Translations under genes and position numbers: made by a program | Shown: positions 6,527-12,513 of the stretch, piece after piece | How positions within the stretch are numbered: position 1 is the first letter of the stretch | Layout of the letters: each line of letters begins with the position of its first letter | Assembly: GCA_945787595.1 (NCBI GenBank) | Contig: CALZJV010000163.1 | Span: 1 to 13,146, forward strand | DNA: 13,146 nt | Direction: 5' to 3' | DNA from: an uncultured Desulfobacterales bacterium | GTDB taxonomy: Bacteria > Desulfobacterota > Desulfobacteria > Desulfobacterales > JAFDCJ01 | The notes under the pieces: generated by a model | What the model was told of the DNA's origin: nothing | The model's database searches: none | The model's input: only the letters and a program-made list of their open reading frames with translations

Positions 6527-8368
6527 ATGAGCCTACCACCACCCCCCAATATTCATGCCACGGCGGTGCTGGCCCTGACGTTGCTTGCACTTATTCTGTT
6601 TACCCGTGAAAAGATTCCGCTCGAGTCTTCCAGCTTCCTGGTCCTTATAAGTCTGACCGTGGGATTTGAAATTTTTCCTTTCCAGTCAAAGGAGGGCGTC
6701 TTACACGCCGTAGACTTTTTCCGCGGTTTCGGACATGAGGCTCTGGTGGCCGTTTGTGCCCTGATGATTGCCGGACAGGGTATCGTGCGAACTGGGGCGC
6801 TGGAGCCGGTGGGACGGGCGCTTGCTAAGCTATGGAAGATTAGCCCGAGCATCTCCCTGCTGTTGACACTTTTGGTCGGCGCCGTTATCAGCGCTTTCAT
6901 TAACAACGTTCCGGTCGTTGTATTGCTTCTCCCCATACTAATAACTGTATCCCTTCGCACTGCTATGCCAGCATCTTCAGTTCTGATGCCCATGGGATTC
7001 GCCACCCTGCTGGGTGGGACCTGCACTACCATTGGCACCTCCACAAATCTGCTCGTGGTGTCCGTAGCTGCAGATATGGGTTTGAAACGGCTGGAGATGT
7101 TCGACTTCCTGATGCCGGCAGTCATTGCCGGGAGCGTCGGAATTGCGTATCTCTGGCTCCTGGCACCAAGAATTATACCCAAAAGGGAACAGCCTCTGGC
7201 AGACACCTCTCCCAGGATTTTCGATGCCCACCTTGCCATTCCGGAAGGAAGCTCGGCTGAAGGCAAGACAGTGGCCGAAGCCATAAAGATGACCGATGGT
7301 GCCTTGAAGATATTGAGTGTGGAGCGCGGGCCTGATAAGTTCATAAAACCGCTTCCCGGTGTCATTCTAAGGGCCGGCGATCACCTGATTGTTCGGGAAA
7401 CTCCCGAACGGCTGAAGGAGTTTGAAAAGGTACTCGACGGAACTCTCTATCCGGAGGACTCAGAAGATAGACCCGTTGATGATGAACACCCGTTGAAGGC
7501 CGAAGATCAGCAGATCGCGGAAGTGGTCGTAATAGAAGGGTCTCTTCTTCAGGGAAGGAGCCTCAGCGGGGTTCGTTTTGCGGACCGCTATGGGCTGATG
7601 ATATTGGCTCTTCACAGAGTGGGCAAGCGCCTGGAAAAGGTATACGACGAAATTGGTGATATCCGGCTGAGGGCCGGAGACGTTCTTCTGGTTCAAGGAC
7701 CCCGTGAGCAGATTGCCAGTCTAAAAAAAGCGAAGGATTTCCTTGTTCTCGATGCCACCATGGATCTACCTTTCGCACGAAAGGCACCGGTGGCATTGCT
7801 TATTATGTTGGGAGTCGTTTTGACGGCGGCTTTAGGGTTTCTACCGATTGCGATTAGCGCACCATGCGGGGCGCTATTGATGATCTTTACCGGATGCCTG
7901 GATTGGCGTGATGCTACAAATGCCCTGAGTGCGCAGGTCATCCTTATCGTAGCTGCGAGCCTGGCCTTAGGGACGGCCCTGCTGAAGACCGGCGGTGCGG
8001 ATTATCTGGCCCGGCTTTTTGTGGCTCTGGCAGGAGACGCATCGCCAACTTTCGTGATCAGTGGACTGATGCTTTTAATGGGGATCCTCACCAACATAGT
8101 ATCCAACAATGCGGCAGCGGTGATCGGCACTCCTATCGCCGTTTCCATTGCTGCCCAAATGGGGCAACCTCCCGAACCGTATGTCCTTGCGGTACTGTTC
8201 GGAGCCAACATGAGCTATGCTACCCCTATGGCCTACAAGACCAATCTTCTGGTCATGAACGCGGGCAAATACACATTCAACGATTTCCTTCGGATTGGGG
8301 TGCCGCTGCTTCTGATAATGTGGGTTACACTCTCTTGGTTGCTGCCGACCATCTATGGTATAAGATGA
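6527..8368 (+). CDS. SLC13/DASS-type permease with two RCK_C (TrkA_C) domains
   Basis: A 613-residue inner-membrane transporter of the divalent anion/sodium symporter (DASS, SLC13) type; possible substrates include sulfate or dicarboxylates. The N-terminal membrane half contains the hairpin motif NNVPVVV (about 126-132) and GTCTTIGTSTNL (about 164-175). Two soluble RCK_C domains sit in the middle loop (about 231-302 and 328-407), each ending in a RAGD-hL-x-V pattern (LRAGDHLIV, LRAGDVLLV). The C-terminal membrane half has the second repeat motif TNIVSNNAAAVIGTP (about 522-536), then SYATPMAYKTNLLVM. This is the usual layout of the family, at normal length. RCK_C domains elsewhere bind small ligands and may gate transport. 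ATG 6527 is preferred: TGGAGGT (6513-6519) lies 7 bases before it, while ATG 6512 overlaps that site. Confidence 0.92.
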   Translation: MSLPPPPNIHATAVLALTLLALILFTREKIPLESSSFLVLISLTVGFEIFPFQSKEGVLHAVDFFRGFGHEALVAVCALMIAGQGIVRTGALEPVGRALAKLWKISPSISLLLTLLVGAVISAFINNVPVVVLLLPILITVSLRTAMPASSVLMPMGFATLLGGTCTTIGTSTNLLVVSVAADMGLKRLEMFDFLMPAVIAGSVGIAYLWLLAPRIIPKREQPLADTSPRIFDAHLAIPEGSSAEGKTVAEAIKMTDGALKILSVERGPDKFIKPLPGVILRAGDHLIVRETPERLKEFEKVLDGTLYPEDSEDRPVDDEHPLKAEDQQIAEVVVIEGSLLQGRSLSGVRFADRYGLMILALHRVGKRLEKVYDEIGDIRLRAGDVLLVQGPREQIASLKKAKDFLVLDATMDLPFARKAPVALLIMLGVVLTAALGFLPIAISAPCGALLMIFTGCLDWRDATNALSAQVILIVAASLALGTALLKTGGADYLARLFVALAGDASPTFVISGLMLLMGILTNIVSNNAAAVIGTPIAVSIAAQMGQPPEPYVLAVLFGANMSYATPMAYKTNLLVMNAGKYTFNDFLRIGVPLLLIMWVTLSWLLPTIYGIR

Positions 8369-8488
8369 CACCTCAGCCCGAAGTGGTCCATCCTTTGTCT
8401 GTTTCCGGTTGAGGTTGATAAAGAAAAATCTGCATATCTAAATAGTAACAGTAATAAAAAGAGCTAACGTTTCAATCAGTCTAACTGC

Positions 8489-8510
8489 TAGGCCTGCGGC
8501 CTATCCGCAG
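8489..8510 (+). promoter_or_regulatory. Overlapping alternative hairpins in the leader of the LapA-like operon
   Basis: TAGGCC (8489-8494) pairs with GGCCTA (8498-8503) around a 3-base loop. Alternatively CTGCGG (8494-8499) pairs with CCGCAG (8505-8510) around a 5-base loop. The two helices share bases and exclude each other. They lie about 60 bases before the first gene of the operon. There is no U-run directly after either stem, so a simple terminator is unlikely; a regulatory leader or a protein-binding palindrome is possible. Confidence 0.35.
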
Positions 8511-8568
8511 CTTATTTCAGGTAGGCAGCAAAGAACCAAAGTTGTCGGAAAAGGAGGTGAAACTCATT

Positions 8569-8775
8569 ATGAAGAGAATAAAGTTGATCTTTCTCTTGAC
8601 GATCAGCCTTGCGTTGGCGCTGGTCGTCGTACAGAACACCGCTCCTGTCAACGCACGCTTTCTCTGGTTGACAGCAGAGGTTCCGGTTATTGTGTTATTG
8701 TTTCTGACGGCGGCAGGAGGTTTCGTCTCAGGGCTACTATCTGCGCTTCTTGTAAAGAGCGGCGCAAAGTCCTAA
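8569..8775 (+). CDS. LapA-domain (DUF1049) small membrane protein
   Basis: A 68-residue protein matching the LapA domain family (DUF1049), small inner-membrane proteins; the enterobacterial namesake takes part in regulating lipopolysaccharide synthesis with FtsH and LapB. Two hydrophobic helices (about 5-23 and 39-62) flank the family motif VVQNTAPVNARFLWLTAEVP. The start is ATG 8569, because AAGGAGGTG (8551-8559) lies 9 bases before it; a TTG at 8542 is open in the same frame but lies upstream of that site. It is the first gene of a tight three-gene operon (18 bp to the next gene). No LapB-like gene adjoins it, so a role in lipopolysaccharide control here is uncertain. Confidence 0.88.
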   Translation: MKRIKLIFLLTISLALALVVVQNTAPVNARFLWLTAEVPVIVLLFLTAAGGFVSGLLSALLVKSGAKS

Positions 8776-8793
8776 CTACAAAAGGAGAATGAC

Positions 8794-9051
8794 ATGAGTG
8801 ACAAAGAACTGTATCAACAGAAAAAGAAGTCTCAGTTGGATGAGTGGAAAACGGATGTAGATAAGCTTAAGGCCAAGGTGTCAGGGGCCAGTGCAGACGC
8901 TCAGCTGGAAATAAACAAGCAAATCAGGGAGCTTGAAAGCAAGATCGAAGAAGGCAAGGTAAAGTTGTCGGAGCTTGCCGAGGCTGGTGAAGACGCCTGG
9001 GAGTCGATCAAGGATGGCGTGAAATCTGCTTGGGAAAAATTACAACCATGA
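8794..9051 (+). CDS. Small coiled-coil protein, stress-protein-like
   Basis: An 85-residue, highly charged, all-helical protein with no signal peptide and no cysteine. Heptad-like patterns run through about 12-65 (LDEWKTDVDKLKAKV; IRELESKIEEGKVKLSEL), followed by a conserved-looking end EAGEDAWESIKDGVKSAWEKL. This layout matches the small coiled-coil proteins annotated elsewhere as sll1863-family stress response proteins; I recognise it by pattern only. AAAGGAG (8781-8787) is 6 bases before the ATG. It sits between the LapA-domain gene and an exported coiled-coil gene. The amphipathic C-terminus could contact a membrane or a partner coiled coil. Confidence 0.8.
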   Translation: MSDKELYQQKKKSQLDEWKTDVDKLKAKVSGASADAQLEINKQIRELESKIEEGKVKLSELAEAGEDAWESIKDGVKSAWEKLQP

Positions 9052-9070
9052 AACGGAAAGGAGGTCAGAT

Positions 9071-9715
9071 ATGCGGAAAATGTTCATGAGTTTGGCTATA
9101 TTGGCTCTGGTTTATAACGGTGCTGACGCCGGTATATTCAAAGAAGAGGTGAATCTTGCTGATCTTTCCCAGCTTTCGCCGGAAGCTCTGGAAACCCTTA
9201 AACACACCGAGTTTAACGTTTTTTTGAGGAAAGTCAAGCATGCCGGCGCAAAGGTGCTTGAGAATAAGGCCAAAGATGATCTCAAAAGATCCAAGCTTAC
9301 CCTCGATGCAAAAAAACAGCACCATAAATCTGCAGAAGCCGACCTCAAAGAGGCGAAGGCAGCCCAAGATTCGACGCGTATTGACGCTGCGGAGACGGCT
9401 TTGCGCAACGCCAACAAAGAGCTTGAACATGCCAAACTGCTGATCCAGTGGAAAGAAAAGGAGTTCGATGTTCAAGCCGCCAGCGTGGAGAAAGCCAAGC
9501 ATGCCGTGTCTGTGGCAGAATACGAAAGGGATTTTGCTCGGGTATCGAAGCTAATAGAGCAAAGTGTGCCATCGGCGGTAAAGTATTCGTTGTCGGACTT
9601 CAAGAAACGGTTGGGAAAAAAACAAAAAGAATATGAAAAGGCCGTGCGTACTGAGGCTAAAGAGATGGCAGAGGTAAAAAAACGCAAAGCAGCGTATGAG
9701 GAATCATCCTTATAA
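9071..9715 (+). CDS. Exported coiled-coil protein of unknown function
   Basis: A 214-residue protein with a short signal peptide (basic MRK, hydrophobic core to about 15, likely cleavage after ADA at residue 20). The mature part is almost wholly helical and rich in K, E and A. Long coiled-coil stretches run from about 60 to 155 and 170 to 210. No enzymatic motif or cysteine is visible. AGGAGGT (9059-9065) lies 5 bases before the ATG, and the gene follows the previous stop by only 19 bp, so it belongs to the same operon. Coupling a LapA-like membrane protein, a cytosolic coiled coil and a periplasmic coiled coil suggests an envelope-associated role. I do not recognise a named family. Confidence 0.82.
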   Translation: MRKMFMSLAILALVYNGADAGIFKEEVNLADLSQLSPEALETLKHTEFNVFLRKVKHAGAKVLENKAKDDLKRSKLTLDAKKQHHKSAEADLKEAKAAQDSTRIDAAETALRNANKELEHAKLLIQWKEKEFDVQAASVEKAKHAVSVAEYERDFARVSKLIEQSVPSAVKYSLSDFKKRLGKKQKEYEKAVRTEAKEMAEVKKRKAAYEESSL

Positions 9716-9733
9716 AACGATAGAAAAATTCCT

Positions 9734-9995
9734 ATGCAATGGTTTGATTTAATAGCTATCGGCAGAGGCCCGGCCGGACAGATGAGCCCCATCCGAGCGG
9801 CCAAACTCGGTAAGTCCGGGGCTATTGTTGAACGGCAAGCTGCGATCGGCGGGGTTTTACTGCACACCGGAACGATCCCCCGCAAAACCCTACGTTAAGC
9901 GGTGCTCTATCTTACGGGGTGAAATCAGTGTGAGCTATATGGTGACGGCTACCATCTCAAATTGCAGATTACTATCGACGTCCCATTGGCGTCCA
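9734..9995 (+). pseudogene. sthA: Broken N-terminus of a soluble transhydrogenase-like flavoprotein
   Basis: An ATG at 9734 opens 54 codons: FDLIAIGRGPAGQ (FAD-binding GxGxxG, with the second glycine position kept), then GKSGAIVER, GGVLLHTGTIPRKTLR and a TAA at 9896. Reading on in the same frame gives AVLYLTG, a TGA, and then LYGDGYHLKLQITIDVP. This order (GTIPSKxLR, xAVxYLTG) is the start of SthA, the soluble NAD(P) transhydrogenase of the pyridine nucleotide-disulfide oxidoreductase family. Two in-frame stops, a large internal deletion before LYGDGYHLK, and loss of everything after about 9990 show that it is dead. The remnant ends directly against the stop codon of the convergent DUF2062 gene. 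There is no clear ribosome site. Confidence 0.75.
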
Positions 9996-10571
9996 TTATT
10001 TATTCATTCGTCTCTTGCGGATCTTCTTTTTTATTTTTTCTGTTGTGTTTACCAGCCGGGCTTTCTGCCCAGCCATTTTGTCCTTGATACTTTGCTGATA
10101 TTTATTGACGGCCGCAATTGATAAATAATAGCTTAAAACAGCCAGGGGCAATCCAATTATGATGCCACCTACTGTCAATGCACCAAATATTGCGGGCGCA
10201 TTTTTCAGTATTTCCTTGACTATACTCCAGGTCAAATCATCAGGCAAGTTCAGTGTCGCCTTCAGTCCCAGCACCTTAGCACCGACAATATAGGTGAGGC
10301 CATAGATAAAGGGGGAGGTAAGGGGATTGGTAATCCAAACCCCAAACGCTGCTGAAATTTTGCTCCACTTGAACAGGGCGGCAAATAAAACGGCGATTGG
10401 CATTTGAATTCCCATCGTCGGCGTCATGCCGATAAAAATACCCAGACCAAAGCCTAAAGCGATTTCGCGGGGTTGACCTTTAACTTTTACAAATCTGTCA
10501 TATACCCTGCGAATCATATTTAGCAGGTTATCTTTCTTTTTTCTTTTCGATGGTTTAAATTTGACAGACAT
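9996..10571 (-). CDS. DUF2062 domain membrane protein, right copy
   Basis: The second 191-residue DUF2062 protein. It has the same basic N-terminus, the hallmark segment (KGQPREIALGFGLGIFIGMTP), four likely membrane segments and a lysine-rich tail as the left copy. Most substitutions are conservative, and they concentrate in the last 30 residues, which suggests the membrane core has been under selection in both. The gene is divergent from the intact phosphatase at 10610. A - strand promoter, TTGACA (10608-10603), 16 bp, CATAAC (10586-10581), would start RNA about 3 bases before the ATG. No Shine-Dalgarno sequence is present, so the message may be leaderless. Function is unknown; the partnership with a phosphatase is the only clue. 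Confidence 0.9.
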   Translation of the reverse strand: MSVKFKPSKRKKKDNLLNMIRRVYDRFVKVKGQPREIALGFGLGIFIGMTPTMGIQMPIAVLFAALFKWSKISAAFGVWITNPLTSPFIYGLTYIVGAKVLGLKATLNLPDDLTWSIVKEILKNAPAIFGALTVGGIIIGLPLAVLSYYLSIAAVNKYQQSIKDKMAGQKARLVNTTEKIKKKIRKRRMNK

Positions 10572-10608
10572 GTATATTTTGTTATGCTAAGTGCGCGTTT
10601 GATGTCAA
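10561..10608. promoter_or_regulatory. Face-to-face bidirectional promoter of DUF2062 and phosphatase
   Basis: On +: TTGACA (10561-10566), 16 bp, TATGCT (10583-10588), predicted start near 10595. On -: TTGACA (10608-10603), 16 bp, CATAAC (10586-10581), predicted start near 10574. Both -35 boxes are perfect, and the two -10 elements overlap by four bases. The + strand -35 box lies inside the first codons of the DUF2062 gene. Polymerase could occupy only one orientation at a time. Confidence 0.6.
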
Positions 10609-10609
10609 G

Positions 10610-11089
10610 TTGAATACTAAAGAAAGGACAGAAAAATTGCAGGAATATCCGGTCAGATGGATAACCACCGAACTGGCAGTCGGCTATGCACCCAGATCAC
10701 ATAACGATCTGGCAGCAATTCGCGCACAGGGAATCGCTGCTATTGTCAACCTATGCGCTGAATGTTATGATTTGTGCGACATTGAAAAGAATGCCGGATT
10801 TGATGTATACTACGTGCCCATTGCGGATGAAGAAGCCCCGGCTTTGGAAGATCTGGAAAAGGCTCTGGTCTGGGTGACGGAATGCATAAATTCCGGAAAA
10901 AAAGTTCTGGTTCACTGCCGTTTCGGCATCGGCCGAACCGGCACCTTCGTTGCCGCCTATCTCATGAGCAGGGGCCACAATATAAAAGCAGCCCTTCGAA
11001 AAATGAAGCATACCCCCTCCCTTCCAATGAGTCGCAACCAATGGGATTTGTTGGAACGGTTCACCGAAAAATTGGGTGTCTCGAAATAG
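10610..11089 (+). CDS. Dual-specificity protein phosphatase family protein
   Basis: A 159-residue cysteine phosphatase of the dual-specificity/tyrosine phosphatase family. The signature loop HCRFGIGRTGT (102-112) supplies catalytic C103 and phosphate-binding R109; D73 in PIADEEAP is the likely general acid. No signal peptide or membrane segment is seen, so it acts in the cytosol, on an unknown phosphoprotein or other phosphate ester. The frame begins at TTG 10610; TTG 10637 (residue 10) is an alternative with AAAGGA 8 bases before it. It is divergent from DUF2062 and shares its promoter region. After the TAG at 11087, frame 1 continues with EIEQPSDSFFKKWEAMLDWY to 11151, which looks like a missing C-terminus separated by a frameshift. 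Confidence 0.9.
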   Translation: MNTKERTEKLQEYPVRWITTELAVGYAPRSHNDLAAIRAQGIAAIVNLCAECYDLCDIEKNAGFDVYYVPIADEEAPALEDLEKALVWVTECINSGKKVLVHCRFGIGRTGTFVAAYLMSRGHNIKAALRKMKHTPSLPMSRNQWDLLERFTEKLGVSK

Positions 11090-11390
11090 AGCAGCCCTCT
11101 GATTCATTTTTCAAAAAATGGGAAGCCATGCTCGATTGGTATAAAAAGTAAAAGAGCGCAAAGGCCGGAAGTCATCGGCATCATCTTACGGATTGGAATC
11201 CACTTCCAGCCCTGAATATTAATGACGGATTACACCCCAGCGTTAAAAAAAGGCACTGCCAGGGTGGTAGCGGTTTTGCTAGGGAAGAAAAGGGCAAAAA
11301 CGGTCCCGCCCGAGTGATAACAGACTTCCTTACCTTAATTTGAAGCCAAACAACACTACATGGCATATACTACACTGAAAGGATATCTCT
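11090..11390. other. Intergenic region before the HAD phosphatase gene
   Basis: About 300 bp. The first 60 bases encode the likely frameshifted tail of the phosphatase (to 11151). The rest shows no gene. It includes a weak sigma-54-like match, TGGTAG-CGGTT-TTGCT (11265-11280), with correct GG/GC spacing but two mismatches in the -24 box. No good sigma-70 promoter is evident, although TATACT occurs near 11366. Confidence 0.35.
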
Positions 11391-12164
11391 ATGGATACCT
11401 TACGCGCAAAAAAAGCTTTTATCTGCGACATGGACGGGGTAATTTACCATGGCAACCAGCTACTGCCGGGGGTTATAAAATTCCTCGATTGGCTAAGGAA
11501 GGAACACAAGAAGTTTCTGTTCCTGACTAACAGCAGCGAGCGTTCGCCCAGGGAACTTCGCGAGAAAATGCTGCGCCTGACGGTGCAGATAAACGAGGAG
11601 CATTTTTACACCAGCGCACTCGCCACCGCCGAGTTTCTGGCCCGGCAGTGCCCGGACGGCAGCGTCTTTGTGATCGGAGAAGCCGGTCTCACCAAAGCGC
11701 TGTATGACGCCGGCTTTTCCATGAACGACACCAATCCCGATTATGTAGTGGTCGGTGAGACCAGGAATTACAGTTATGACAGGCTGGAGCGCGCCGTCCA
11801 TCTCGTGGGGAACGGGGCAAAACTGATCGGTACCAACCCGGATTTGACCGATCCGAGCGAAAAAGGGGTTGTCCCGGCCACAGGAGCGCTCATCGCACCG
11901 ATCGAGCTTGCCGCCGGCTTAAAGGCCTACTTTGTCGGAAAACCCAATCCTTTGATGATGCGCCATGCCCTAAAAAGGCTGGGCTGCCGCCGCGAAGAGA
12001 CAGTCATCGTAGGGGATCGCATGGACACCGATATCATTGCGGGCCTCGAATCGGATATCGAAACCGTGCTGGTCCTAAGCGGTGTAACCAGCCGGGAGGA
12101 CCTCCATCGCTTCGCCTACCGCCCCCGCTACATACTGGACGGCGTTGGCGACATCGTGCCGTAA
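11391..12164 (+). CDS. HAD-IIA (NagD-like) sugar/nucleotide phosphatase
   Basis: A 257-residue cytosolic hydrolase of the HAD superfamily, subfamily IIA, whose members remove phosphate from small sugars or nucleotides (NagD, phosphoglycolate or p-nitrophenyl phosphatases). Motif I is CDMDGVIY (D13 nucleophile, D15 acid/base), motif II is LTNSS (T46), the motif III lysine is K184 in VGKPNP, and motif IV is GDRMDTDI (D209, D214). The C2-type cap lies between about residues 60 and 180. All catalytic residues are present and length is normal. GAAAGGA (11377-11383) lies 7 bases before the ATG. It is a stand-alone gene with roughly 300 bp before it and an intergenic block after it; the substrate cannot be told from the sequence. 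Confidence 0.93.
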   Translation: MDTLRAKKAFICDMDGVIYHGNQLLPGVIKFLDWLRKEHKKFLFLTNSSERSPRELREKMLRLTVQINEEHFYTSALATAEFLARQCPDGSVFVIGEAGLTKALYDAGFSMNDTNPDYVVVGETRNYSYDRLERAVHLVGNGAKLIGTNPDLTDPSEKGVVPATGALIAPIELAAGLKAYFVGKPNPLMMRHALKRLGCRREETVIVGDRMDTDIIAGLESDIETVLVLSGVTSREDLHRFAYRPRYILDGVGDIVP

Positions 12165-12513
12165 CGGGAGCAAATGAGGCGTCAGGAAAATGAGTTAAGC
12201 TCATAAAGTTTCAAAAAGCGTCGCATTTCGAATTTGGGCGGCATCATATGTCCTAAAAGAGACGCTTTCCGTGTACCCTTGGAAGTCCCAGAAACATTCA
12301 GTGGAAGGAGCGACTTTCCAAAACATGCCGCTTCTCCCACAGAAATGCCCCGGCGTGAACCATTTATGATCCCATTGGCGGATTTCAGACTGCTCCCCGC
12401 TATTCTTTATCAATCTCCCTCAATCTGCGCAAAATATCTCTTGGAGATCCGGACAGGAAAATTTTCAGCAATTCGGCCATCTTCTTTTCCTCAATTTTTT
12501 TTCATCAGCCCCC
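12165..12513. other. Intergenic block with inverted repeat between convergent genes
   Basis: A 349-bp gap between the HAD gene (+) and mgtE (-). It contains a perfect 8-bp inverted repeat, AAAGCGTC (12215-12222) / GACGCTTT (12261-12268), with a 38-bp spacer. A 26-codon frame lies on - (12400-12480). No larger gene is convincing on either strand. The block could be a dispersed intergenic repeat or a bidirectional transcription end; no simple U-tailed hairpin is seen. Confidence 0.4.
12400..12480 (-). CDS. Possible 26-residue small ORF downstream of mgtE
   Basis: ATG 12480 to TAG 12400. GAGGA (12492-12488) lies 7 bases before the ATG, a reasonable ribosome site, and the ORF follows the mgtE stop by 33 bp on the same strand. 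The peptide (MAELLKIFLSG, then RDILRRLREIDKE) would be amphipathic and basic. At this length an open frame is easily chance, so this is only a candidate. Confidence 0.2.
   Translation of the reverse strand: MAELLKIFLSGSPRDILRRLREIDKE

Larger units (their letters stand above)
9996..10753. repeat. Right copy of the 758-bp direct repeat
   Basis: The same-orientation counterpart of 232-989. The offset is 9764 bp throughout, since the copies align without indels. Here the phosphatase continues intact past the point where the left copy breaks (after base 10753), so this copy is closer to the ancestral state. Recombination between the copies would remove 9.76 kb containing ftsH, htpX, both transporter-type genes and the LapA-like operon. 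Confidence 0.85.

Noticed and set aside
6553..7365. 270-codon open frame antisense to the SLC13-type permease
   Set aside because: Low-complexity composition typical of the reverse of a membrane-protein gene; the + strand carries all family motifs.
8461..8510. Integron attC-like site (CTAAC words near a GC-rich palindrome)
   Set aside because: No matching GTTRRRY core on the far side and no integrase or cassette context.
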